The notes under the pieces: model-generated
Seen by the model: only the letters and a program-made list of their open reading frames with translations
What the model was told of the DNA's origin: nothing
Database searches by the model: none
Shown: in pieces, positions 24,056 through 34,178 of the stretch
How the letters are laid out: every line of letters begins with the position of its first letter
Position numbering within the stretch: the stretch's first letter is position 1
Position numbers and translations under genes: made by a program
From: Moniliella sp. 'wahieum'
Lineage: Eukaryota; Basidiomycota; Moniliellomycetes; Moniliellales; Moniliellaceae
Assembly (NCBI GenBank): GCA_003971905.1
Contig: RSEE01000028.1
Coordinates: 248,001-312,000, forward strand
Length of the DNA: 64,000 nucleotides
Direction: 5' to 3'

Positions 24056-24926
24056 GTTGTGGGGATGGGATGGGACGGGACGGAGAGGAGAGAAGAGGAG
24101 ACGAGGTGCGATGGGCTGGGCGGGGCCAGGAGACAGACGGCAGAAGAGACGCCAGGACGCGGGAGGGAGGACCAACACAGACAAGCCGGCGGGAGGCAGG
24201 GAGGCAGAAGGCGGCCGGGGCAAGGAAGGAGGCAGCCCAGCCAGGCCAGTGGGAGCACCGCGTGCTGAGCTCAGCCGGGCACTGAGGTGGAGCGCAGGCA
24301 GCCAAGCGCCACCCAATCGGCCGAGCTGGACGGTGAGCGCCCCACCGGTGACCCTCACCCGTGCGCGCCCCTGCTCACCGGTCGCGTCAGACGCAGGGCG
24401 ACACTGCCCGCGCAGACGGCCAGTGTCCGTGCGCATGCGTGGCAGCTGCCCCCGTGCCCGCCGCTTCGAGCGCGTCGCCCCACGGGGCCGCTCAGGCTGT
24501 TCCCCTGCCGACGACAGTGGTGTCGTACGAGCGGCCGCGGCGATCGGTGACCGGTGATCACATGCATCACACGCATCCATCGTCGCTTCGTCTATTACTA
24601 TTCCGCAATTCCCCTGCCCCATCCCGCAGGCGCGTGACCGAGGCACGTGACGGTCACGTGTCACCGTCCCCTTCGCCCCCGCCCCCCATCCACGGCTCCT
24701 ACCCCACCGTCCGTGCGGGGCCAGCTCAGCACAGCGCAGCACAACACAGCTCAGCACAACACAGCTCAGCTCAGCTCAGCTGCCACCTCGCTATCCCTCT
24801 CCTATCCTATGCGCACACACCTCCCCCCAGCATTCCAGCGGCATGGATCGAATTGCAATAACCTAGCGCGCCTCGTCTTCCTTGCGGTCCACTGCGGCCC
24901 TTTGCAGCGCCCAGCAGAGTGACCGC
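24056..24926. other. Promoter of the Sec14-like gene / 3' side of ATP1
   Basis: No gene. A near-perfect palindrome of two E-boxes, CACGTGACGGTCACGTG, lies at 24644-24660. A CAGCTCAG/CAGCACA microsatellite runs from about 24722 to 24782. Long G/A-rich tracts precede the Sec14-like start. Confidence 0.5.
24722..24782. repeat. CAGCTCAGCACA-type microsatellite
   Basis: Mixed 5-mer and 7-mer copies of CAGCT, CAGCACA and ACAGCTC in tandem, between the Sec14-like promoter and the 3' end of ATP1. Confidence 0.8.
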
Positions 24927-26649
24927 TTACTTGGCCAAGAAGCCCGACACATGCTCCTGCACGACCGACTTGATCTGCGCATCGAGCTCCTTGGTCATCG
25001 TGCCCTTGGCAATCTCGGCCAACAGCTCGGGCTTGGTGGTGAGGAACTCACGGAAGTTCTCCTCCCACGCCACAATTTGGTCGACGGGCACCGTGTCAAG
25101 CAGACCGTTGACACCGGCGTAGATGATCGGCACCTGGATCTCCACACCCAGCGGGTGGAACAGGCCCTGCTTGAGCAGCTCCGTCAGACGCGCGCCACGC
25201 TCCAGCGTGTAACGCGTACCGGCGTCCAAGTCCGAACCGAACTGGGCGAACGCAGCCAGCTCACGGTACTGAGCAAGGTAGAGCTTGAGCGAACCGGCAA
25301 CCGCCTTGTACACCTTGGTCTGAGCCGCCGAACCGACACGCGCGACACGGACAGACCCACGTTGACGGCAGGACGCACACCCTTGTAGAACAGCTCGGCC
25401 TCCAAGAAGATCTGGCCGTCGGTGATAGAAATGACATTGGTGGGAATAAACGCCGACACGTCACCACCCTGCGTCTCAATCACAGGCAGAGCCGTGAGCG
25501 AGCCGCCGCCAAGCGAGTCGTTCATCTTGGCCGCACGCTCGAGCAGACGAGAGTGGAGGTAGAAAACGTCACCGGGGTAGGCCTCACGACCGGGGGGACG
25601 ACGAAGCAGCAGCGACATTTGACGGTAGGCGACAGCCTGCTTCGACAGGTCATCGTACACGATCAGGGCGTGCTTGCCATTGTCACGGAACCATTCGCCA
25701 ATCGCGCAGCCCGAGAAGGGAGCGAGGTATTGAAGAGGGGCAGCCTCCGACGCGGTGGCGGCCACGACAATCGAGTACTTCATCGCGTCACGTTGCTCAA
25801 GCACCTTGACGAACTGAGCAACAGTCGAACGCTTCTGGCCCACAGCGACGTAGACACAGTACAGCTTCTTCTTCTCCTCGTCACCGTCGTTCCAGCGCTT
25901 CTGGTTGAGGATGGTGTCGAGCGCAACAGACGTCTTACCAGTCTGGCGGTCACCAATGATCAGCTCACGCTGGCCACGGCCAATGGGCACCATGGCGTCA
26001 ATGGCTTGATACCAGTGGCCATGGGCTCGTTGACCGAGCGACGCGGCAGAATACCAGGGGCCTTAAGCGAGATACGGCGGCGAGTGGTAGCGTTGATGGG
26101 GCCCTTGCCGTCAATGGGAGTGCCAAGAGCGTCCACCACACGGCCAAGCAGCTCCGGACCGACAGGCACGTCGACAATCTGGCCAGTACGCTAACCGAGT
26201 CACCCTCCTTGATGCTGCGGTCGTTACCAAAGATGGTCACACCCACATTGTCCGCCTCCAAGTTAAGGCACATGCCACGCACACCCGACTGGAACTCAAC
26301 CATCTCCTCAGCCTGCACGTTCCGCAGACCGTACACACGGGCAATACCGTCACCAATCGCTGACGAGGGAACACAAGCGTTAGTAGGTGAGGCGGTACAA
26401 GGCGGAGCGGCACTCACTCAGCACACGGCCCGTCTCCTGAACATCAAAACCGCTTTCGGCACCAGCAATGCGCTGCTCGAGGATCGAGGAGACCTCAGAC
26501 GCAGCTGCCTTGGCGGCATAGCCGCGCGCCATGGCAGGCGCCGCCGGGACGGAAGCGGCGCGAAGAGCGGCGGCCGGGGCCACGCGCAGAGCAGTGCGGG
26601 GCACAGCGCGGGCAGCGAGGCCAGCAAGACCGGCGTGACGAGCAAGCAT
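24927..26649 (-). CDS. ATP1: Mitochondrial ATP synthase subunit alpha
   Basis: Alpha subunit of the F1 part of mitochondrial ATP synthase. The first ~45 residues form an Ala/Arg-rich mitochondrial presequence ([18 protein letters not shown] ... ARGYAAKA). Hallmarks follow: [20 protein letters not shown], the P-loop [65 protein letters not shown], and the catalytic-interface Arg in [15 protein letters not shown]-terminal helical domain ends [13 protein letters not shown] 58-nt intron (26360-26417) has a perfect TACTAAC branch point and rebuilds [11 protein letters not shown]. The frame breaks near 26190, 26010 and 25340 by one base each. Length (~554 residues) is normal. Confidence 0.97.
26360..26417 (-). 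other. Intron in ATP1
   Basis: On the minus strand: donor GTGAGT, branch CTACTAAC, acceptor CGTCAG. Splicing turns the split codon A|CG into Thr and restores the universal [15 protein letters not shown] segment. Confidence 0.92.
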
Positions 26650-27271
26650 TGTTGTCAGAGCCAGGCTGGTGGGGGTGGGTAGTATGCAAGAAGCGCTGCC
26701 CAGCGCATGAGAAGAATGGTGCACGGCCGCCGCGCAAGGCACTGCCCCGCTGCCAGCGCAGCCACCGAAGCAGACCCGACACTGCCCCCCCGCTGGGTGG
26801 AGGCGGCAGAGTGCTGGCAGCTGCCGCCCGCCCGGCCGGGGAGGCAGGCCATAACACTGGCGCCGTGCGGGTCTGCGTCCAGCGTTACGTGAGCACTCAG
26901 GCTTAGAAATGGGCCGTCGAGCCCAACCCTAGCAGCAACCCTATTGCTATGTCTACCTCTTACCCCTCTTACCTCTGGCCTGTAAAGCTATAAGCTGCAT
27001 CCTTTAACCTTTACCCTGTTGCTTCTACTTCTGTTCGCTGCGTGTCGTCTGACGCTCATCGAAATACACCCTCGTCCCGGCCGAGAGTCAGAAAGATGGG
27101 GCCAGGTGGGCCGAAAGTGTGCAGGCCATCACCTCGGGCTCTCGCTGGATCCAAACCACAAGCACAAGCACAAAATCCATCTATCTACAAGAAAGTAATG
27201 GGTTGTTGCATCCCGGACACGCAGAAGAAGATCGATGCTTTTGGAGGCGAACAAGAAGGCCGAAACGAAGC
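26650..27271. other. Promoter of ATP1 / 3' side of SEC61
   Basis: No gene supported. The half next to ATP1 is G/C-rich; around 26905-27040 it turns pyrimidine-rich (CTACCTCTTACCCCTCTTACC). No E-box or obvious repeat was found. Confidence 0.4.
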
Positions 27272-28703
27272 TTAGCCGATCAGGTCGCCCAACGCGTTCA
27301 TCTCGGGACCACCCGATTCGCGCAAACCCATTTCAAAGTACGAGTAGATGGTCGTCACAGCCATTAGGATGCCTGTGCCCGAGCCAAACGCGCCAATCAA
27401 GTCGGCCGCGACTGAGAGCGCACCAATCGTGGCGCCACCCCAGGCAGCGGCAGTGGGGATGATTTTCTTCAGTTCCTTGTACATGGAGCCATCGCGGTGG
27501 CCGGCCATGACCATGCCATTGTCCTTCAGCTGCTTGGCCACCTCCCGTGGGCCCGATCCCGACACGTCAATCCACGCCTTGGAAATCACCGCACACATGA
27601 CCAAAGTGAAGGCGACATTGACCAGGGTGTGGATCGGGTCCTTGGCCGCGTCGGACAGGGACGTTGGTGGAGAGAGGTAGTAGGACAAGCCGCCAACGGC
27701 ATGCAGCGGCGAGTCGTCGAGCGGCTCCCACACACCCAGCAGACGCACAAGCAAGTGCGACGGGAAGCGCGAGGAGAGCATTTGCGAAATGATAAACACA
27801 TTGCTGGTCAAGGTACTGGTGAGCATGATGGGCATGTTGGATGTATAGAAGAGCTTGACGGGGTACCGCCCCTGCTGGCCGCGGAAGCGAACCGATTTGA
27901 TCGGGATCTCAACGCGGAAGCCTTGGAGGTAAATAACGGCAAGGAAGACCACAAGGGTGGCGAGGAGGTTCATCACGTTGGGCAAACGGTCGCGGAAAAA
28001 GGCCTCCTTTAGCGCACGAGTCTTGTCGTTCCAGGTAAAGAGAAGGTGCACCAGGGCAACCAGGGCGCCCTCAAACTCGGGACCACGACCAGTGTTAACC
28101 GTGGTGGGGCTAAACGCCTTCCATACAATGCTCTCGCAAATGTTGGTAGCAATAAACAGGCTGATTCCCGATCCCAGGCCGTACCCCTTGACCAACAGCT
28201 CGTCCAACAGAATCACAATGAGTCCAGCAACGACAAGCTGGAGATGAGCAGCAGGCACACCCGGCGCCGAGCTGCGAGGGGGGGCCATACAGACCGGACA
28301 GAACGTATACCGTAGCCTGACCGAGCGAGATGAGAATGGCAAAAAGTTTCTGAGCGCCACCAAAGAGGGCACGGTCCTCCTTGAGGCTAAAGTCAACCTC
28401 AATGAGGTTGGCGCCAGCGAGCAGCTGCATGATCATGCCCGAGGTGATGATGGGACTGATTCCGAGTTCCATTAGTGTCCCGCGATTGGAAGCAAGGATG
28501 ACACGCATCCAGTAGAGTGGGTCGGAACTGTCGGAGGACATGATGCCATAGAGAGGGATCTGCGACGAGACGAGAAAGATGCCGAGCACAATGGCGGTCC
28601 ACAGCACTCGACTGTGAAAGGGCACCTTGCGTTCGGGGGCAGCAACCTCAGGAAGGACCCCCATAAAGGGACGCACCAGCGCCAAGAAGCGGAACGAGCT
28701 CAT
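27272..28703 (-). CDS. SEC61: Protein translocon subunit Sec61 alpha
   Basis: Pore subunit of the endoplasmic reticulum translocon, a protein with ten membrane spans. It opens [20 protein letters not shown], the strongly conserved Sec61 N-terminus. Next come the plug/TM2 region ([40 protein letters not shown]), the gating loops ([40 protein letters not shown]), and [20 protein letters not shown]. The C-terminal span ends [20 protein letters not shown]. The frame is interrupted near 28270-28290 after [11 protein letters not shown], by one or two missing bases; the 3' part is open for over 1 kb. Length ~476 residues is normal. A CACGTG sits 9 bases before the start, with two more within 180 bases (28824 and 28875). 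Confidence 0.97.
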
Positions 28704-29170
28704 CCTCTCCCCACGTGCGAATCTGAGGCCAGGGTCGGGAGTATGGGGTGGTGATGGTAGGCAACCGACTTCCTTCGCAGTCATGCATCATGCCATCCTG
28801 CAAGGAGCCACACTGCGCCCCACCACGTGGCACATTTGGCGCTGTACATATTCTGCCAACCCTACTGCTGCGGTCACGTGCTGGACCCTCTCCGGTTTTG
28901 GCTGGCCATGGCCTCCCTCGGGCGAAAGTGGACGTGGCGGCGTGCACGCGTACACATCGATGGTCCACTGGGATGCATTTCGTGGGGAAGCGAGCGAGGG
29001 AGAAAACAGGGTAGGACGTCTTGGTCCGGACGAGGGAGGAGAAAGATGGCTTCCAGGAAACCAGAACAGGGCGAATCAACGAGTCTTGTGTATTGTTCAT
29101 TGCGCATTGTGCATTTGGCAAACGTTAGCCATCACCGTGCAAACAAAAAGGCCAACGAAACTGGCCAGGC
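28704..29170. other. Promoter of SEC61 / 3' side of epoxide hydrolase
   Basis: No gene. Three CACGTG E-boxes stand at 28712, 28824 and 28875, upstream of SEC61 on its own strand. The rest is unremarkable. Confidence 0.5.
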
Positions 29171-30768
29171 TCACAAATGGGCAGTAGCGTCCTTCGACCA
29201 GGCCTTGGCCCGCTCCTCATCCCACACACCCTCGCGATGGAGGAGGCCATGGACATGCTCCTCCGGGTCAGTGCGGAGGAAACCGGAGGGGGAAAAAGCA
29301 GCACGGATGTGGCTGATGAGGATGTCGGGGACCTCGATAGCAGGAAAGTGGCCCCCAACCTCGGCCTGGGCGGCCCAGACCAAATTGCTTTGGGTTTCGA
29401 GCCAGCGCAGATTGGCTGCATCATCTCGCCAGGAAAACGACTGAAGGCGAGGGGTTGTTTTACATAGAGTGCCGAGTGGGACACGAGCGCTGCAGCATCG
29501 GGGTTAAGGCTGTATGGCAAGAGACTGGTGCCGATACAGCCAGTCTGCCAATAAAGCGTCATGAGGGACAAATACTTGGTCAGCCCCAATCGCGGGCGAC
29601 GCTTCTCGATCGCACCCATTGCCACCAGGCTAGGTTTGTCCGTCAACAAGGGATACGCGATGGCGCTGGTGTACGACAAAAGACTGCGGGTGAGTCAAGC
29701 AGAGCATGCATCACCGCCCCCGGCCGATACTTTTGGATGTAGTATACGCCCATCTTCTTCACGAGTGTAAGTCTGGCCAGCCACAGAGATGAGCAAGGTT
29801 GGTAAAGGAGTCCTGATCGCCTGACAGAAAAAGACAAAAACGTACTTCTCGACTTGGTTTTGGTGTGACCTTACCTGCCTTGGCCTGGAGCGGCGCTTTG
29901 CCCGAGCTCTTACCTTGATTTTTGCCTTGGCTTTGGTCTTACCCCCACCCGAAGGCCGGGGATGATGAGGCCCAGGGAAAAAGTTGAGATGGACAGCTTT
30001 AACAGCGGTGCCGGGCAGATTGGCAAGGACACGGGCATGCAAAGAGCCCCAGTCGGTGCCATGCACAGCATAGCCGGACCAAATACTGCCGCTGCCTCCT
30101 TGCCCGTAGCCAAGGCCGTACATCAGCGCATTGAGAATACGCGCATAACCAAACATGTCCCCGATGTATGTTTGCTTGAAGGCGGAGGGGTGCTCCATAC
30201 GAACCCAGGAAGGGATGGAATGACGACATGGAATGCAGGGTCAGAAGGATCGCCTGTAGGTTCAACGGTTAGTGGGAGGGGGCTAGTGGAAGTAAAGCGG
30301 CTGGCAAGAGGGGCGAGCGAGAGATACATACTTGGGTTGGTTAGCGGCTCAATCAGCTCCCAAAACTCGAAGAAAGATGAGGGCCAGCCATGCAGGAGGA
30401 GGAGCGGAATAGCATCTGGGCGGCGGGAGCGGCGATGAACAAAGTGCAGCTGGTGGCACCAGTCGATATCCGCCACATAGTGGGGGTGCTGTTCCAACGT
30501 AGTCTGGAAGGCGTCAAAGTCAAAGATGCGCCCAGTAGGCCAACTGATCCCGTAACAGCGTCGGGTCGGGCGCCTGCTGCCGAGAGGGCATGTCGGACGG
30601 CAAAATTTCCCAGGGCAGCGTCCGGTCCGCCGAAGCGAGGCGGGCAATGGCCGGGTGCAGTCGTAAGCGCAGATCGTCGACCATGCGCGGGGAGGCCACC
30701 TCCGGCTCGAACGGCTTGAGCCTCCGCACAGGGGCACAGGCTCCGAGAGTGCCTTCTCTGTTGTCCAT
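29171..30768 (-). CDS. Epoxide hydrolase, alpha/beta-hydrolase fold (EPHX1-like)
   Basis: Predicted enzyme that opens epoxides to diols. The N-terminal epoxide-hydrolase domain (VRRLKPFEPEVASPRMVDDL; DFDAFQTTLEQHPHYVADID) is followed by the oxyanion motif HGWPSSFFEFWELIEPL. YIGDMFGYARILNALMYGLG and the nucleophile elbow VHGTDWGSLHARV (Asp) come next. The lid reads KYLSLMTLYWQTGCIGTSLL, and the catalytic His lies in EVGGHFPAIEVPDIL. Two introns are clear: 30254-30331 (GTATGT...CTACAG, rejoining TNP|SDPSDPAFHV) and 29821-29874 (GTAAGG...CTGTCAG). Frame breaks lie near 30530, 30190, 29780, 29700, 29600 and 29420. A Lys/Arg-rich insert (KTKAKAKIKVRARAKRR) before the second intron is unusual. No membrane anchor is seen at the start chosen. 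Confidence 0.88.
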
Positions 30769-31685
30769 TTGTCGACCATGGCGGCTGGTGTGGTGGTGGC
30801 GCGGGAGGGGGGGCGACGAACGATCAACCCAGAAGGGTTCAGCCTGAACGGCAAGGCTGGCCTGATCCAAAGCGCACGGTGGCGCTTCGGCTTTGCCCCA
30901 CACTGAGGCGCCGGACGAGCCGAGGGTTACGTAAAGCCGCCGCTGCCCCTAATGCATTCGGGGGAGGGTAGGCGGCCGCGGAGCTGGGTGGGGAGACTTG
31001 TGTGGCCAGCCGAGCCCTCCGCCACCACACCGCCACCACAGCCGGGTCGGCCGGAATGCATAATTGCGCAACCGAATGCCGCGCATGGCTAGCGCCGCGA
31101 GTGGCGTGTCAACTATCAAGTTCCCACGCTCCTCTGCACCAATGGGAACGTGGAAACCATATCAAATTTCGCCTCTGATCAGTATCACCTGCAACAACTA
31201 CTAGTAAGTTTCCCTCTCAGAACCATTGCCATTAACCACAACCTGGGGAATATTGGCCACATCCATGCGGAGAGATAACTAGGCGTTTGGCCCTGGGGAC
31301 ATGCTCCTTCGCGCTCACGCTCCCGCGCTTTGCTGCGACATGCAGCTTGGGCGCCTATGGACCCGATTACGAATGGAGAGAAGGAAAAGTACAAAAAGGG
31401 CTTATTCAGGAGTGTCCCGGTAGGAAGGAGGGGAAAATGAAGGTTGCCTCACCTCTGCAGATCAGAGACCGGCACGATCTCAAAGACAGGGGGTGAGGGC
31501 GATGGGGGGTAGTCGAGGGGTAACTTGTAAACTGTGAGATGGAAGGAAAAGTCACAGAAATGAAGGTGACATGAAAGACGTAAAGGGTGAGTCGAAACGG
31601 GGGATAACGTGTAAAGGAACCATGAGGAGAGAACGAGGAACCAGACCGGGGAGATATGGAAGACCGTGACGAAAGGGGAAGAGAA
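30769..31685. other. Intergenic region epoxide hydrolase-MAP kinase
   Basis: No supported gene. It is GC-rich next to the hydrolase promoter and becomes purine-rich (GGAAGGAGGGGAAAATG) towards the 3' side of the kinase gene. Confidence 0.45.
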
Positions 31686-33740
31686 TTAGATACTCTGGGC
31701 CCCAGGATCCTTCACCTCCTCCACTTCAAGCTCGCGGGTAAGCTTGAGACATGCGTCCACATTCGGTTCGGCGGCGGTCATGACCAGCGCGGGTGTACGA
31801 CGGACAAACTTGGCACTCGCGTCCTGAGATGCCAGCATCACCCCTGGCTCTGCTTCCGCGACGGGGTGGTCGCCCCGTACCACAGCCTGCGGTCAGGATT
31901 AACTCGGCCGATCCGTCCGAGAAACGGGGGGGAGCGCTGTCTCCTTCCTCTGCTGCTGCCAGCCTCTCGTCCAATACAGGGGCCGAAACCGCAGTCGCGT
32001 GCCGTGAGACGTGCGGGCTGAAGTGTAGCGACGCGAAGTCCATGGTCATGGCCTGATTCTTGGGCAAGAGCTGACCACTCGGCATGCATCTCCCGCGCCT
32101 CGGCTTGGAACGCGGCGATAAAGCCCGAGGGGCACCTGCTAAACTCGACCTCCCCAAATGCAGAGAAAGCAGAGGAGGTGTCCACTGTGCCGAACTTTCA
32201 TGGTATGCTGCAAGCCAGGGGTGCTGAAGAGCGTCTTGAGCCGAAATCCGCTCGAGGGATCCCAACGAAGACATTGGCGGATCAAGTCAACGGCCAAAGG
32301 GTCGGTATCGGGGAACTGTGCTTCAAGTGAGGGCTCGCCGAGGACCCCATGACAAGACGATGCGTTGGGCCGATTGCGAGGAGGAATGGGCGAGCAAGTC
32401 GGGGACGGGCTACCAATCACGTTGTAGATCCGTGATAGTTGATCGACGTAGTCCTTGCCAGGGAACAAGGGTTGACCTAGAAGGAGCTCAGCGAGGATGC
32501 ACCCTACCGACCACATATCCATCTCGGGGCCGTAGCCCTCGCGGAACAGGAGCAGAATCTCGGGCGAACGGTACCAGCGCGTGGCCACATGGCCAGACAA
32601 GGGTTCGCCGGGGTAAAAGAGGCGGGTGGGCTGGTCACTGTGTGCACGCGCAGCTTGCCTGGATGCCAACCAGGCGGAGAACAGCGGAAACGGGTTCATT
32701 GTCGGGGCAACGAGAGCATGGAGAAGAAAGGTGCTGTGCGCTAGCGGCATGTTGCAGGGCTGGACTTGCTTTGGTAGAAAGAGAGGGCGTGTCGGACCAA
32801 GCGCGAGCCAACCATAGTCGCAAATGCGTAACGCACAGTCTGAATTGACTAGCAGGTTGCTCGGCTTCAGATCCCGATGGACAATGTGGGCAGCGTGTAT
32901 GTACCGTACACCGCGCAATAGTTGGACGGCAAAATATTGGAGGTGAGCGTTGCTTAACGATTGACGGGAGCGGATGATCTGCAAAAGGTTGGCTTCCGAC
33001 GGGGCCATGACCAAGTAGATTTCACCCAACTCAACAAAGGTAGCGTCAAAATCGAGAAGGACAGTGGATTGTCGCACATGCTCAGGTGACGCAGGATGGC
33101 AACTTCACGAAGTGCATGGCGAGCGACACCACCATGTTTGAAAATGCGGCTCATTTTCTTCAGGCTAAAAAAACGAGTCAGTGCGGGGGCTCAAGCCCTT
33201 GCGCCAAGAGAGATCATTGTTACTCACGCGACCGTCACGTTGAGAACCGAATCGTGAGCCAGAGCTACACAGCCATAGGAGCCAACACCGAGCGCACGAA
33301 CGAATTTGTAGCGCTGGTGGACGTGGAAAGGGACGCCAAGGCACTCAAATGTGTGGTAACCATGCTGGCGAGTCGGTCGGGGAAAAAGTGGGGTACAATT
33401 GGCCGGGAACACTCACGGGTGTGGGCGCCGCCCGGGGTTGGACGGCAGCATCGGATACACCTCGCCTGCGGCCGACAACAGGAGCACGAACAGAAACTGG
33501 TGAACAGGATGATGGAGGTGGGATGACTGCAGGGGCAGCAGCAGTGGGGGGGGCAGGCGCTGCACTCATGGTAGGCAAGGGGGGGAGTGGGGGAGGCACG
33601 TCGAGCGCGCTGAAGGGGGCAGCAGGTGAAAGGGGCACAGGTGGGGGCGTATGAACAAGGCGATGAATACGGCGCTCACGGCGCCCACGGCGGGGCAAAA
33701 GCGGCGGAGCAGGAGTGAAGGGCGGTGGTGAGAGAGGCAT
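31686..33740 (-). CDS. Atypical Slt2/ERK-like MAP kinase with Ser-Gly-His instead of TxY
   Basis: A CMGC kinase most like fungal Slt2/Mpk1 MAP kinases. After a Pro/Ala-rich N-terminus of ~110 residues the kinase opens with HQRYKFVRALGVGSYGCVAL (glycine loop), then HALREVAILRHLS, VRYIHAAHIVHRDLKPSNLL (catalytic loop intact), ICDYG-LARAWSD (DYG for DFG) and VATRWYRSPEILLLF. The MAPK signature VGCILAELLLGQPLFPGKDY and a C-lobe ending RISAQDALQHPWLAAYH follow. Directly before VATRWY, where MAP kinases have Thr-x-Tyr, this protein reads GEPLSGH. About 50 extra Ser/Ala-rich residues stand between DYG and this point. Frame breaks lie near 33400, 33060, 32830, 32400 and 32250, but the frame around SGH is open for 300 codons. 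An intron is likely near 33170-33230. The C-terminal ~150 residues are unconserved. Confidence 0.85.
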
Positions 33741-34118
33741 GACAGGTGGGGGATGACGGGGGATGGCGGTGGTGGAAGTGGTATTAATGCGCACGCGAGA
33801 TAGGAAAAAGAGGGCGCTTCTAATGTTGTGGCAAGGAGGGAGATGGTCCACGCGCGCGCGTGTGCGCGCAGGCGCGTACTGCACAGTTTTTCAGCATCCC
33901 AGCAAGCGAGTGCGGTTTGTGTGGGCGCTACGTGCCATGTGAAATCTGAGATTCTAAGATCCGACCAGGCTGGCCTCTGGCCCGTGGCCCGCTCGGCTAG
34001 ACGTGGGTTTTGTAGGGCGCTGCCCTGTGTTGCGGTGTGGGGTGTCTACCCATCGACTTCTCAGCACCGAGCGGGACCATCGATCGCCATCGACCAACCA
34101 ACTGCATCACGGCCGTCG

Positions 34119-34178
34119 TCAACGTAGTTCAACGAGTTCAACTGGACGTTGAATTCAATGTTCAACCGAACGTTCAAT
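34119..34178. repeat. GTTCAAC/GTTGAAC word cluster
   Basis: At least five copies of GTTCAAC, GTTGAA or their close variants within 60 bases, in both orientations (CAACGTAGTTCAACGAGTTC, then GGACGTTGAATTCAATG and so on). The same word forms the heptamer array at 37522-37554 and recurs near 38836-38990. Confidence 0.7.
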
